The notes: generated from the sequence alone by a model not told the origin. Positions 23,657 through 32,785 are shown, counted from the stretch's first letter. The stretch: DNA of 64,000 nucleotides from Sva-07 sp942492715 (GCA_942492715.1 CALOFW010000002.1:186001-250000); one strand, 5' to 3'. Program-made: numbers and translations.

Positions 23657-23857
23657 ATGCGTGTACACCTCGATGCTGAGAAGTGCCAAGGCCACAACCG
23701 CTGCTATGCGTTGGCGCCGGAATTGTTCGATGTCGACGACTACGGCCAGGCCATGTTGCTCGTCGAGGGCGATGTCCCCGCCGACCTGCAGGAGAAGGCC
23801 CGTCTGGCCGCTGCGAACTGTCCCGAGTACGCCATCACGATCACGGAGAACGGATGA
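23657..23857 (+). CDS. 3Fe-4S ferredoxin (P450 redox partner)
   Basis: 66-aa single-cluster ferredoxin. Motif C-x2-H-x2-C in CQGHNRC, then CPE near residue 55: the CxxHxxC(n)CP pattern of 3Fe-4S ferredoxins that feed actinobacterial P450s (the second ligand position is His). One nucleotide separates its stop from the P450 start, so the two are co-translated. The matching reductase is not nearby. Confidence 0.9.
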   Translation: MRVHLDAEKCQGHNRCYALAPELFDVDDYGQAMLLVEGDVPADLQEKARLAAANCPEYAITITENG

Positions 23858-23858
23858 C

Positions 23859-25241
23859 ATGACCGACACCCTCGACGAGAACACGACCGGGCCGGACCTC
23901 AGGATCGACCCGGAGACCGGCAACAAGATCATCACCTGGGATCGCAACGGCGAGACCATGGAGTTCATCGTCGGCAGCAAGCCCGAAGGCACCGATGTCT
24001 GGCAGCGGGTGCCGTACGACGCCGCCGATTACGGCCCGGTGGCCGACTTCGCGACCGACTTCGATCACGCCGACCCTGCCTACAATCCCAACGCTCCTGA
24101 GGTGTGGAAGGCAGTCCGCGAGGGTGGGTGCCCGATCGCTCACTCCGATCGATACGGCGGCATGTGGGTGCCGTTGACGCACGACACCGTCCACGAGATC
24201 GCCTATGACACCGACCATTTCTCGAGCCGTTCGGTCGTACCCGGCGTCGGGCGACCTGGTGACCGGGCGTTGCCCGCCCCGATCGGCGTCGCCCCGCCGA
24301 TCACCAGCGATCCTCCGTTCCACGCCGTCGCCCGTCGACTGCTCCTGCCGGCGTTCGCGCCGAAGGTGATCGAGCCGTGGGAGTCCGAAATCCGGCTGCT
24401 CTGCGAGCGGTTGTTGGACGAGATGGGCGAGATCACGCCCGGTGAGACGGTCATCGACGCTGCGGTCCAGTATGCGCAGCACATCCCGGTGAACGTGGTC
24501 CGTCGGATGCTCGGCTTCCCGGAGCAGGACGAGGCGATGTTCCGGGAGATGGTCCACGAGGTGCTCGAGCGCATCAACGAGGAGCCGGGGACGCGTCAGA
24601 CGTCGAACGACTTCGGCGCCTACGTCCAGGAACAGATCGCGGACCATCGCGAGAACCCGCGCGACGACCTGACGAATTTCCTGATGAACGCCGAGCTCGA
24701 TGGCAACAAGCTCGGCGACGAAGTCGTCGAGGGCATGATCATCCTGTTGCTGGTCGCCGGCGTCGACACGACGTGGTCGGCGATCGGTTCGTCGCTGTGG
24801 CATCTCGCCCAGCATCCGGAGGATCACCAGCGCCTGCTGGACGACCCCGAGGTCATGACCTTCGCACTCGAGGAGTTCCTCCGGGCGTACGCGCCGGTCA
24901 CGATGGGCCGACTGGTGACGGAGGACGTCGACTTCCACGGCTGCCCGATGAAGAAGGACGACTGGGTGCTCCTGGCGTTCCCGGCGGCCAACCGCGATCC
25001 GCTGAAGTTCGAGGATCCCGACACCTTCGTCATCGATCGTGAGGAGAACCGGCACGCGGCGTTCGGGCTCGGTATCCACCGCTGCGTGGGCTCGAACCTC
25101 GCCCGCCTGGAGCTCAAGGTCGCCATCGAGGAGTTCATCAAGCGCTTCCCGCGTTTCGAACTCGCCGGCGACACGAGGTGGAGCGTCGGCATGGTCCGCG
25201 GTCCTCGCGAGATCCCGGTTCGCATCATCGAAACCGCGTGA
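23859..25241 (+). CDS. Cytochrome P450
   Basis: 460-aa soluble bacterial P450. I-helix oxygen-binding motif AGVDTTWSAIG, ExxR in LEEFLRAYAP, and haem-binding FGLGIHRCVGSNLARLE with the thiolate Cys near residue 409. The N-terminal 60 residues are longer than usual. The substrate is not predictable; related families act on steroids, terpenes and alkyl chains. It sits directly after its ferredoxin. ATG at 23859. Confidence 0.9.
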   Translation: MTDTLDENTTGPDLRIDPETGNKIITWDRNGETMEFIVGSKPEGTDVWQRVPYDAADYGPVADFATDFDHADPAYNPNAPEVWKAVREGGCPIAHSDRYGGMWVPLTHDTVHEIAYDTDHFSSRSVVPGVGRPGDRALPAPIGVAPPITSDPPFHAVARRLLLPAFAPKVIEPWESEIRLLCERLLDEMGEITPGETVIDAAVQYAQHIPVNVVRRMLGFPEQDEAMFREMVHEVLERINEEPGTRQTSNDFGAYVQEQIADHRENPRDDLTNFLMNAELDGNKLGDEVVEGMIILLLVAGVDTTWSAIGSSLWHLAQHPEDHQRLLDDPEVMTFALEEFLRAYAPVTMGRLVTEDVDFHGCPMKKDDWVLLAFPAANRDPLKFEDPDTFVIDREENRHAAFGLGIHRCVGSNLARLELKVAIEEFIKRFPRFELAGDTRWSVGMVRGPREIPVRIIETA

Positions 25242-25242
25242 C

Positions 25243-25275
25243 CCGGACAACACGGGTCTGACCCGTGTTGTCCGG
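25243..25275. repeat. Perfect intergenic palindrome, variant of family A (copy A2)
   Basis: 16-nt arms CCGGACAACACGGGTC / GACCCGTGTTGTCCGG around a single T. It fills almost exactly the space between the P450 stop (25241) and the convergent crcB stop (25276). Core GGGTC-T-GACCC is shared with family A; the flanking sequence differs. Confidence 0.7.
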
Positions 25276-25593
25276 TCACACGAAGGTGCTGGCGAGGGAT
25301 GCAGCCGCGCACGTCGACATCACGGTGACGCCGGCGTAGACGCTGCCCCATCGCCATCCGAGCGCGCGGGTCTCCATCGCGAACGACGAGAACGTCGTGA
25401 GCGCGCCGCAGAACCCGACGCCGAGGATCGTGCGCGCATCGACCGACAGATCGGACGCAGCGACCGCTCCGAGCAGGCCGGCGCCGATCGAGTTGACCCA
25501 CAGCAGCGACACCCAGGAGCACGCGTACTGCGCCACGGTGTGGCGTCCGACGGCGGCGAGTCCGGCCGCGAGCACGAACAGCACCGGCGTCAC
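25276..25593 (-). CDS. crcB: Fluoride channel subunit CrcB, second copy
   Basis: 105-aa membrane protein with four helices. The pore motifs are LWVNSIGAGLLGAVA and the TTF fluoride track GFCGALTTFSSFAMET. It lacks the N-terminal GGxxGAxxR of the other copy, as in two-gene Fluc channels where the subunits form a heterodimer. The GTG at 25593 overlaps the TGA of the upstream copy (GTGA). Confidence 0.85.
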   Translation of the reverse strand: MTPVLFVLAAGLAAVGRHTVAQYACSWVSLLWVNSIGAGLLGAVAASDLSVDARTILGVGFCGALTTFSSFAMETRALGWRWGSVYAGVTVMSTCAAASLASTFV

Positions 25594-26000
25594 TCGCCGA
25601 CCTCCATCGGCCGGTGGGCCAGGAATGTCGCACCGACACCGGCGGCGAGTGTGACGGCGCCGTAGAGCACGGCGAGCGGGAGGCGTTCGGCGTCGGCGAG
25701 GTCGTTCAGCTCGACGGCGAGCGCGGAGAACGTGGTGAACCCGCCGAGCACACCGGTGGACACGAACGCCCAGGCGGTCGTGTCGCGGGCAAGGGTCCGT
25801 GCGGCGAGGCCGATCAGCAGACACCCCACGACGTTGACGGTCAGGGTCGCCCACGACCATGTTGCCGGAAGGTGCGGCGATCCGATCGCATCGACCAGTT
25901 CGGCCACGCCCCATCGCGACGCAGCGCCGATCGCGCCGCCGATTGCGATCGCGGCGACCGTCACCGGGGCGAAGGGATGGGGGTGCTCGACGATCTGCAC
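25590..26000 (-). CDS. crcB: Fluoride channel subunit CrcB, first copy
   Basis: About 136 aa. Motifs IGGAIGAASRWGVAELV, TVNVVGCLLIG and the pore motif GVLGGFTTFSALAVELND. Exports fluoride from the cytosol as a dual-topology dimer with its neighbour. The GTG at 26000 is the best in-frame start, though its Shine-Dalgarno is poorly spaced (GGGAGG abuts it). No fluoride riboswitch was recognised in the 107-bp upstream gap. Confidence 0.85.
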   Translation of the reverse strand: MQIVEHPHPFAPVTVAAIAIGGAIGAASRWGVAELVDAIGSPHLPATWSWATLTVNVVGCLLIGLAARTLARDTTAWAFVSTGVLGGFTTFSALAVELNDLADAERLPLAVLYGAVTLAAGVGATFLAHRPMEVGE

Positions 26001-26107
26001 CTCCCGTTCGTACCAAACGTCCGCCCCTGCGTCCCGCCTTTCGGGACGAGGCCCGACAAGCGGAGGGTCACACCCGATTCTCACCACGTGCGACCAGACT
26101 GTGCGCT

Positions 26108-26818
26108 GTGACGGAGAACCAGGCCACCCGCATCCTCGTTGCGGAGGACGATCGGGCCGTGCGCGAGTCGCTCGTGCGGGCACTGCAGCTCGAGGACTAC
26201 ACGGTTGCGTCGGCCAACAACGGCGCCGAGGCCCTCGAAGCGGTTCGCCAGTCGGAACCCGACGTGCTCCTGCTGGACGTGTCGATGCCGATGGTCGACG
26301 GGCTCACGGTCTGCCGGGTGCTCCGGGCCGAGCAGAACCAGGTGCCCGTGCTGATGCTCACGGCGCGAACCGAACCGAGCGACCGTGTCGCGGGGCTCGA
26401 CGCCGGCGCCGACGACTACCTCGCCAAGCCCTACGACCTCGACGAGTTGCTGGCGCGCGTGCGGGCACTGCTGCGCCGCTCCGGCTACGCCGCGGACGGC
26501 ATCGGGGCTCCCGACGGCGAACTCGTGCTCGGCGACCTCCGCCTCGACCTGTCCGGTCGGCGGGCGTTCCGCGGCGAGCGGGAGATCCAGTTGTCGAAGA
26601 CCGAGTTCGATCTGCTCGCCCTGCTCGTGTCGAACCGGGGCATCGTGCTCGACCACTCGACGATCTACGACCGGATCTGGCACTACGACTTCGGACCGGA
26701 CTCGAAGAACCTCGCCGTGTACATCGGCTACCTGCGTCGCAAGACCGAGGCCGAGGGCGAGTCACGCGTGGTCCACACCGTCCGTGGCGTGGGGTACACG
26801 GCGCGGATCGACGATTGA
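26108..26818 (+). CDS. OmpR-family response regulator (MprA-like)
   Basis: 236 aa. The receiver domain has the acidic pair ED-D near residue 13, phospho-acceptor Asp about residue 57 in LLLDVSMPMVDG, and KPYDLDEL. The winged-helix DNA-binding domain carries VLDHSTIYDRIWHYDFG and RGVGYTAR. Closest in pattern to mycobacterial MprA/TrcR. GTG at 26108. Its stop and the kinase ATG overlap by one base (TGATG). Confidence 0.9.
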   Translation: MTENQATRILVAEDDRAVRESLVRALQLEDYTVASANNGAEALEAVRQSEPDVLLLDVSMPMVDGLTVCRVLRAEQNQVPVLMLTARTEPSDRVAGLDAGADDYLAKPYDLDELLARVRALLRRSGYAADGIGAPDGELVLGDLRLDLSGRRAFRGEREIQLSKTEFDLLALLVSNRGIVLDHSTIYDRIWHYDFGPDSKNLAVYIGYLRRKTEAEGESRVVHTVRGVGYTARIDD

Positions 26819-28164
26819 TGGGCCTGCGCTGGAAGATCGCGCTGTCCCTGGCGACGGTCGCGTTGATCGCCACGTCCGCGGTCGGGTTGATCAGCTACCG
26901 CACCACGAGCGCACGCCTGCTCGACGAGGTCGACCGGTCGATCGTGCAGGCGTCGCAGCAGATGCTCGACCAGGCTCGTGACGACCGTATTCGAGTGCCG
27001 AGTCAGGGACTGCTCGAGGTCTACTGGGTCCGTGTCCTCGCCGCCGACGGCTCGGTGGCGGCGACGTCGTTTCCCGTGAACGTCGCTGTCGCGCCGTCGG
27101 CAGACGCGGTCATCGGTCAAGCGCGCGGAATCGATCGCGCGACGGTCAGCGTTGGCAGTGGCGAGGCGCGCATCCACACGATCGGGCTGCCGAACGGCGC
27201 GGTGCAGATCGGTCGCTCGCTCGACGAGGTCGACAGCGTGCTCGACGATCTCCGTCGACGGACCCTGCTGCTCGTGATCGCCGTCTCGATGGCAGCCGCA
27301 CTCGTCGGATGGCTGATCGCCGGCACCGTCGCCGCCCCGATGAGCCGCCTGACGAAGGCCGCCGAGGACGTCGGCGCATCCGGGCGTCTCGACGTGGAGG
27401 TGCCGGGCACCGGGACCGACGAGGTGGGCAGGTTGGGCGCAGCATTCCGGTACATGCTCGGTGCGCTCGCTGTGTCGCGAGCCGAACAGCAGCGTCTGGT
27501 ACAGGATGCCGGCCACGAGCTGCGCACGCCGTTGACCAGTCTGAAGACGAACCTGTCGGTACTCCGCCGCCACCCGGAGATGACGTCCGAGATGCGTGAC
27601 GGGGTGCTCGACGACCTCGACTCGGAGGTCACCGAGCTGACCGACCTCGTCAACGAACTCGTCGCGGCCGCATCCGGTGACTTGGAGGAACAGCCGAACG
27701 AGCGCATCGATCTCCCGTCGCTGGCGGTGGAGGTCGCGGAGCGAGTGGGCCGTCGGCGATCACGCGACATCGTGGTCGACGTCCGCTCGTCGGCCGTGGT
27801 CGATGCTCCCCGGTCGGCGCTCGACCGAGCGGTCACGAACCTCGTCGACAACGCCTGCAAGTTCGATCAGACCGGCGGACCGATCGAGGTCGTCGTCGAC
27901 GGGGGTGCGCTCCAGGTGCTCGACCGTGGCCCGGGACTCACCGCTGGTGAGGAGGGGCGGATCTTCGATCGGTTCCACCGCTCGGAGTCGGCTCGTTCGA
28001 TGCCCGGGTCGGGCCTGGGTCTGTCGATCGTGCGCGACGTGATCGCTCGGGCCGGCGGCACGGTCAACGCACGGCAGCGCGATGGTGGCGGCGCGGCCAT
28101 CGGCTTCACCCTCCCGGTGTCGCCGCAGTGGCCGGCGGCCGCCGAGCCACCGGCGGACGTCTGA
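26818..28164 (+). CDS. Sensor histidine kinase (MprB-like)
   Basis: 448 aa. Two membrane segments (about residues 7-27 and 149-171) flank an extracytoplasmic sensor of about 120 residues. A HAMP domain and H-box QDAGHELRTPLTSLK (His about 233) follow, then N-box LVDNACKF, G1 DRGPGL and FHRSESARSMPGSGLGLSIV. Full-length kinase, paired with the preceding regulator. The signal is unknown. Confidence 0.9.
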   Translation: MGLRWKIALSLATVALIATSAVGLISYRTTSARLLDEVDRSIVQASQQMLDQARDDRIRVPSQGLLEVYWVRVLAADGSVAATSFPVNVAVAPSADAVIGQARGIDRATVSVGSGEARIHTIGLPNGAVQIGRSLDEVDSVLDDLRRRTLLLVIAVSMAAALVGWLIAGTVAAPMSRLTKAAEDVGASGRLDVEVPGTGTDEVGRLGAAFRYMLGALAVSRAEQQRLVQDAGHELRTPLTSLKTNLSVLRRHPEMTSEMRDGVLDDLDSEVTELTDLVNELVAAASGDLEEQPNERIDLPSLAVEVAERVGRRRSRDIVVDVRSSAVVDAPRSALDRAVTNLVDNACKFDQTGGPIEVVVDGGALQVLDRGPGLTAGEEGRIFDRFHRSESARSMPGSGLGLSIVRDVIARAGGTVNARQRDGGGAAIGFTLPVSPQWPAAAEPPADV

Positions 28165-28176
28165 CCTCACCGGCGA

Positions 28177-28182
28177 TACGGT
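28177..28182 (+). promoter_or_regulatory. -10 element (TACGGT) upstream of hypothetical gene
   Basis: TACGGT, 6 nt before the ATG at 28189, consistent with a leaderless start. Confidence 0.35.
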
Positions 28183-28188
28183 GGCCGC

Positions 28189-28602
28189 ATGAGTTCGGGG
28201 GCCGAGCGATTTCCGATCCGGTTCACCGGTGCGAACAAGGCGATGGTGGTGCTCGGCCTGACCTCGGGGAACTCGTACGTCGACGTGTCCGCCACCGACC
28301 TGGTGGTCCGGCTCGGCTGGGCGTTCCGTGCAACCGTGCCCCGCTCGTCGGTGCAGTCGGTCGCTCCTGATCACGACAGGGTCTGGGGCTGGGGTGCCCA
28401 CGGCTGGAACGGCCGGTGGCTGGTCAACGGCTCGTCGTCGGGCATCGTCCGCATCGAACTCGAACCGGCCGGACGCGCCCGCGTCGCCGGGTTCCCGGTC
28501 TCGCTGCGTGAGCTGCGGGTGTCGGTCGACGATCCCGGCGGCCTCGAATGTGCACTCACTGCGATCGACGGCGACGCCGGATCCGCCGACACGGTGGAGT
28601 GA
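28189..28602 (+). CDS. Conserved hypothetical protein, PH-like fold possible
   Basis: 137 aa, no signal peptide or membrane segment. Alternating short beta-strands with GWGAHGWNGRWLVNGSSSGIVRIEL in the middle suggest a small bacterial PH-like barrel; this is inference only. It has a small overlap with the following oxidoreductase (TGATG), suggesting they are co-expressed. No function assigned. Confidence 0.6.
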   Translation: MSSGAERFPIRFTGANKAMVVLGLTSGNSYVDVSATDLVVRLGWAFRATVPRSSVQSVAPDHDRVWGWGAHGWNGRWLVNGSSSGIVRIELEPAGRARVAGFPVSLRELRVSVDDPGGLECALTAIDGDAGSADTVE

Positions 28603-30071
28603 TGGACGGACGCCGGATTCGTTCCGGGGGGCAGGCGGTGGTCGTCGGGTCCGGACCGAACGGTCTCGTCGCCGCGGTCACGCTGGCGCGCTCCGGGTGG
28701 GACGTAACCGTGTTCGAGGCGGCGGAACGGCCGGGCGGCGGGGTGCGCACCGAGGAGCTGACGCTTCCCGGTGTTCTCCACGACGTGTGTTCCGCGATCC
28801 ATCCGCTGGCGCAGGCATCGCCGGCGTTTCGGGAGTTGGCGGCGAGCGAGACTCCGCTCGAGACCCACGGGCTCAGCTGGGTCCATCCGGAGGTCCCGCT
28901 CGCTCACCCGCTCGACGGTGGCCGTGCCGCCGTGCTCCATCGCAGCGTCGACGAGACCGCCGAACTCCTCGGCGCGGACGCTTCGGCCTATCGACGGTTG
29001 TTCCGGCCGTTCGTCGACGCAGGGTCGAATCTGGTCGATGGGCTGTTGTCGCCGTTGACCATCCCGCCCGCCCACCCGTTGACGTTGGCGCGGTTCGGGG
29101 CGCTCGGCGTGTTGCCGGCACGAACGGTGGCGCGTCGGGGCTTCGACACCGACGAGGCGCGGGCGCTGTTCGCCGGACTCGCCGGGCACTCGATTCTGAG
29201 CCTGCGGGCGCCGGTGACCGCCGGGTACGGGCTGATGCTGGGGACGCTCGCACATCTCGTCGGCTGGCCGATGGCGCGCGGTGGGTCGCAACGGATCGCC
29301 GATGCTCTCGTCGGGGTGCTCGAGGGCATGGGAGGACGGGTCGAGTGCGGTCGACGGATCGAGACCCTCGCGGAGCTACCGCCCGCCGATGCCGTCCTGC
29401 TCGATGTCACCCCGCGGCAGGCCCTCGCGATCATGGGGGAGACCGCTCCATCGCGATATCGCCGAGCCCTGGAGCGATTCCGGTACGGACCGGGGGTCTT
29501 CAAGCTCGATTGGGCGCTCGACGGTCCGATTCCGTGGGAGAACCCGGAGTGCGGACGCGCGGCGACGGTCCATCTCGGCGGCACGCTCGAGGAGATCACC
29601 GAGTCGGAGTCCGAGGTCACCGCCGGTCGGCATCCACGTCGGCCGTACGTCCTGCTCGCCCAACAGAGCCTGTTCGACGAGGCCCGGGTCGACCCGCAAC
29701 GGGCACCGGCCGGCACCCAGGCGGTGTGGGCCTACTGTCACGTCCCGAACGGTTCGACCCTCGACATGACCGACCGAATCGAGGCGCAGGTCGAACGGTT
29801 CGCTCCCGGCTTCCGTGACCGGATCGTGGCCCGACACTCGATGGACACCTCTGCGGTCGAGCGCCACGACGCCAACTACGTCGGTGGCGACATCGCGGGT
29901 GGCATGGGCGATCTCCGGCAGTTCCTCCGCCGCCCCACCCTCGGTCTGCACCCGTGGCGCACGCCGGTTCCGGGCGTCTTCCTCTGCTCGAGCTCCACTC
30001 CGCCCGGCGGTGGCGTGCACGGCATGTGCGGGTGGCATGCCGCACAAGAGGCCATCTCCGCATCGCGCTGA
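28602..30071 (+). CDS. FAD-dependent oxidoreductase, phytoene desaturase / PYROXD2-like
   Basis: 489 aa. N-terminal dinucleotide-binding motif VVVGSGPNGLVAAVTLARSG with EAAERPGGGVRT, as in carotenoid desaturase-like and amine-oxidase-like enzymes. The C-terminus CSSSTPPGGGVHGMCGWHAAQ is the FAD-contacting end seen in PYROXD2-type proteins. Substrate unknown; no carotenoid genes are close by. ATG at 28602 overlaps the previous stop by one base. Confidence 0.8.
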   Translation: MDGRRIRSGGQAVVVGSGPNGLVAAVTLARSGWDVTVFEAAERPGGGVRTEELTLPGVLHDVCSAIHPLAQASPAFRELAASETPLETHGLSWVHPEVPLAHPLDGGRAAVLHRSVDETAELLGADASAYRRLFRPFVDAGSNLVDGLLSPLTIPPAHPLTLARFGALGVLPARTVARRGFDTDEARALFAGLAGHSILSLRAPVTAGYGLMLGTLAHLVGWPMARGGSQRIADALVGVLEGMGGRVECGRRIETLAELPPADAVLLDVTPRQALAIMGETAPSRYRRALERFRYGPGVFKLDWALDGPIPWENPECGRAATVHLGGTLEEITESESEVTAGRHPRRPYVLLAQQSLFDEARVDPQRAPAGTQAVWAYCHVPNGSTLDMTDRIEAQVERFAPGFRDRIVARHSMDTSAVERHDANYVGGDIAGGMGDLRQFLRRPTLGLHPWRTPVPGVFLCSSSTPPGGGVHGMCGWHAAQEAISASR

Positions 30072-30159
30072 CGGCCGCTGTTGGCCCGCGCAGGGGCCGT
30101 CAGGGATCTCACCGCTGTCTTACACGGCTCCCGCACGCTCTTCACCGAGGGCGTTCACC

Positions 30160-30219
30160 ATGAATGCCGTCAGCGACGATCCGGTCGCCGACCAACTGTT
30201 GAAGGGAACATCACCATGA
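30160..30219 (+). CDS. Possible 19-aa leader peptide
   Basis: An ATG opens a 20-codon frame ending TGA, whose last bases overlap the ATG of the next gene (ATGA at 30216-30219). Sequence MNAVSDDPVADQLLKGTSP. It may serve only to couple translation, or be chance; no Shine-Dalgarno is clear. Confidence 0.2.
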   Translation: MNAVSDDPVADQLLKGTSP

Positions 30220-30878
30220 GCAACGAGACCACCACATCGAAGCCGGGCGCACGTCGGGGACTGACCATCGGACTCGCGGGCGGGCTGCTCGCCGGGACGG
30301 CCGCAGGGCTCGTCTTCGGCGTCCCGGGTCTGTCGAGCGCAGCGTCGGATGCAGCCTCGGCGCCGGCCGCACTCGTGCAGCAGACCGAGGAGACGCCGAC
30401 CGACGACGACATCCGCCCGGATCCCGGCGTCGGACTCCGCGAGACGCTGCAGGCACTCGTCGACGAGGGCACGCTGACGAGCGAGCAGGCCGACGCGGTC
30501 ACGGCGTACCTCGTCGAGAACCGTCCCGAGCGCGGTGAGCGCGGTGAGGAGGGCCGGCATGGGCATCCCGGCAGGGCGTTCGGGCGTGGGGTGGCCTCGG
30601 AAGCCCTGACCGACCTGCTCGGCATCGACGGCGAGGAGCTGCGGACCCAACTCCGTGACGGTGCAACGCTCGCCGAGATCGCCGCGGACCAGGGGGTCGA
30701 GGTCCAAGCCGTGATCGACGAACTCGTTGCCGAAGTCGAGGAGCGCGTCACCAACGCGGCCGAGAACGGCCGGATCGACCAGGCCGAGGCCGACGAGAAG
30801 CTGGCCGACGCCGAGAGCCGGATCACCGACATGGTGAACAACGGCCGCCCCGACCGCGACGTTCCCGACGAGGACTGA
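30216..30878 (+). CDS. Secreted or anchored protein with DUF2680-like helical repeats
   Basis: 220 aa. An N-terminal hydrophobic segment after GARRGLTIG (about residues 16-38) suggests export or a single anchor. Then an acidic, helical region with two repeat-like units: LQALVDEGTLTSEQADAVTAYL and LLGIDGEELRTQLRDGATLAE followed by IAADQGV. This resembles YckD/DUF2680-type proteins of unknown function. ATG at 30216 preceded by GAAGGGA. Next gene is 99 bp on, with a perfect palindrome between. Confidence 0.65.
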   Translation: MSNETTTSKPGARRGLTIGLAGGLLAGTAAGLVFGVPGLSSAASDAASAPAALVQQTEETPTDDDIRPDPGVGLRETLQALVDEGTLTSEQADAVTAYLVENRPERGERGEEGRHGHPGRAFGRGVASEALTDLLGIDGEELRTQLRDGATLAEIAADQGVEVQAVIDELVAEVEERVTNAAENGRIDQAEADEKLADAESRITDMVNNGRPDRDVPDED

Positions 30879-30883
30879 CCCCC

Positions 30884-30924
30884 GCAGCGTTACATCTGGG
30901 GTCTGACCCCAGATGTAACGCTGC
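30884..30924. repeat. Perfect intergenic palindrome family A, copy A3
   Basis: 20-nt arms GCAGCGTTACATCTGGGGTC and exact reverse complement, separated by one T: 41 nt with no mismatch. Lies between two plus-strand genes. The longest and most perfect copy of the GGGGTC-N-GACCCC family. Confidence 0.85.
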
Positions 30925-30964
30925 TGCGCGTTGGTGGGCTGACGTCGAGAGCGGTATCGGGCCG

Positions 30965-30970
30965 TAGCGT
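30965..30970 (+). promoter_or_regulatory. -10 element (TAGCGT) of the ABC-F gene
   Basis: TAGCGT, 7 nt before the GTG at 30978. Supports that GTG as the start and a leaderless transcript. Confidence 0.4.
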
Positions 30971-30977
30971 CGGGGAC

Positions 30978-32774
30978 GTGATCTGTGTCGACCTGGCTGG
31001 AGTGGGGATGGCCCAACCCGACAAGGTGCTGTTCGAGGACGTCGCCGTCACGGTGTCGACCGGTGACCGGGTCGCCGTCGTCGGGGTGAACGGGTCCGGC
31101 AAGACGACGTTGTTGAAGATCATGACCGGCGTGCTGGCGCCCGACGAGGGCGAGGTGCGCTTCGGCCGAGGCGTGAGGATCGCCTCGCTCGAGCAGGACC
31201 CGGTGCTTCCGGTCGGCACGGTTCGTGACTTCCTCGGTGATTCGTGGGAGGTGGCAGCCGTGGCCACGAAGCTCGGTGTCCAACCCCTGCTCGATCGGCG
31301 CACGGACGAGCTCTCCGGCGGCCAGGCGAAGCGGGTCGCCCTCGCCAGGATGCTCGCCGACGACGAGCACGGCGACCACGACATGGTGGTCCTCGACGAG
31401 CCGACGAACCACCTCGACCTCGAAGCGATCGAGTGGCTCGAGTCGCGCCTCGTCAAGATGAACTCGGCGCTCGTGCTCGTCACCCACGATCGGCACGCCC
31501 TCGACCGGTTGACGACTGCCGTGGGCCCGAGCAAGGTCGTCGAACTCGACGGCGGGCGCTGCTTCGTCCACCAGGCCGCCGCCGGCTCGAGTGCCTACGC
31601 GACCTATCTCGATGCCCGAGCGGAACGGATCGATCGTGAGGCGCAGGAGGAGTCGACGCGCAAGATCCTCGCCCGCAAGGAGCTCGCCTGGCTGCGGCGT
31701 GGCGCCCCGGCCCGCTCGACCAAGCCGAAGGCGCGGTTGCGTTCGGCGAACGAGATCGTGTCCGGCGGGCCGGCGCCCGTCGGTGTGCGTGGCAACGACC
31801 TGCAGCTCGGTGGTGGCACCGCCCGCCTCGGCAACCAGGTCGTCGAGTTGGAGGGCGTCGCCCAACGCTTCAACGTCGGTGCACCCGACGAGTTGACGGT
31901 CTTCGAGGACGTCGACCTGCTGATCGAGCCCGGCGCCCGGCTCGCCGTCGTGGGGCCGAACGGGTCGGGGAAGTCGACCCTGCTCGACATCATCGCCGGT
32001 CGCGCCGAGCCGGTCACCGGCACGGTCAAGCGGGGCAAGACGGTCGTCGTCGGCTTCGCCGATCAGCATTCGTCCGACCTCGATCCGAACGCCGTGGTCC
32101 GCGAGCTGGTCGCCGGCCCGCACCGCGAGCCCGACCACCGCGATCGGGCGCTGCTCGAACGGTTCTGGTTCGACAGCACCGCCCAGTACGCGCCCGTGAG
32201 GATGCTGTCGGGCGGAGAGCGACGGCGTCTGCAACTGGTGATGGTGCTGGCGACCGAGCCGAACCTGTTGATCCTCGACGAGCCCACCAACGATCTCGAC
32301 CTCGACACCCTCCGCTCGCTGGAGGCGTTCCTCGACGACTGGCCCGGCGCGCTCGTCGTCGCCAGCCACGATCGGGCATTTCTCGACCGCGTCGCCGATC
32401 ACGTGTTGGCGATCGATCCGGGCGGGACGGTCCGTCGCGTGCCGGGCGGCGTGTCCGGGTGGCTCGCCGAGCGATCCAACGTGTCCCCGGCGAAGGCCGC
32501 ACCCAAGGCGAAGGCTGCGTCGACGGCGAAGGCCGCGCCGACCACGAAGCCGAAGGGTGGGCCGAGTCAGTACACGCTGGGCCGTCAGCTCCGCGAGACC
32601 GAGCAGGCGATGGTGAAGGCCCAGAAGCGGGTCGACCAGCTGACCGAACGCCTCGCCTCGGCCACCGATCACACCGAGCTGCACGCCCTCGGATCCGACC
32701 TCGCGGCGGCGCAGGCCGAACTCGACGAACTCGAGTCGCGCTGGCTCGAACTCGCCGAACTCCAGTCGACCTGA
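30978..32774 (+). CDS. ABC-F family ATPase (Uup-like)
   Basis: 598-aa cytosolic protein with two ABC domains and no membrane segment; ABC-F proteins act on ribosomes. First domain: Walker A GVNGSGKTT, signature LSGGQ, Walker B DEPTNHLDL. Second: GPNGSGKST, LSGGERRR, DEPTNDLDL. A Lys/Ala-rich linker leads to a C-terminal coiled coil (ETEQAMVKAQKRVDQLTERL), the Uup-type end that binds nucleic acid. GTG at 30978. Confidence 0.9.
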   Translation: MICVDLAGVGMAQPDKVLFEDVAVTVSTGDRVAVVGVNGSGKTTLLKIMTGVLAPDEGEVRFGRGVRIASLEQDPVLPVGTVRDFLGDSWEVAAVATKLGVQPLLDRRTDELSGGQAKRVALARMLADDEHGDHDMVVLDEPTNHLDLEAIEWLESRLVKMNSALVLVTHDRHALDRLTTAVGPSKVVELDGGRCFVHQAAAGSSAYATYLDARAERIDREAQEESTRKILARKELAWLRRGAPARSTKPKARLRSANEIVSGGPAPVGVRGNDLQLGGGTARLGNQVVELEGVAQRFNVGAPDELTVFEDVDLLIEPGARLAVVGPNGSGKSTLLDIIAGRAEPVTGTVKRGKTVVVGFADQHSSDLDPNAVVRELVAGPHREPDHRDRALLERFWFDSTAQYAPVRMLSGGERRRLQLVMVLATEPNLLILDEPTNDLDLDTLRSLEAFLDDWPGALVVASHDRAFLDRVADHVLAIDPGGTVRRVPGGVSGWLAERSNVSPAKAAPKAKAASTAKAAPTTKPKGGPSQYTLGRQLRETEQAMVKAQKRVDQLTERLASATDHTELHALGSDLAAAQAELDELESRWLELAELQST

Positions 32775-32785
32775 CCCGCGCCCGC

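Noticed and set aside
26001..26107. Fluoride riboswitch upstream of crcB
   Set aside because: I compared the minus-strand leader with the crcB motif layout and did not find the conserved GGNGAUGG...CUGAUGA elements; the gap holds only a short GGGTGTGACCCT repeat.
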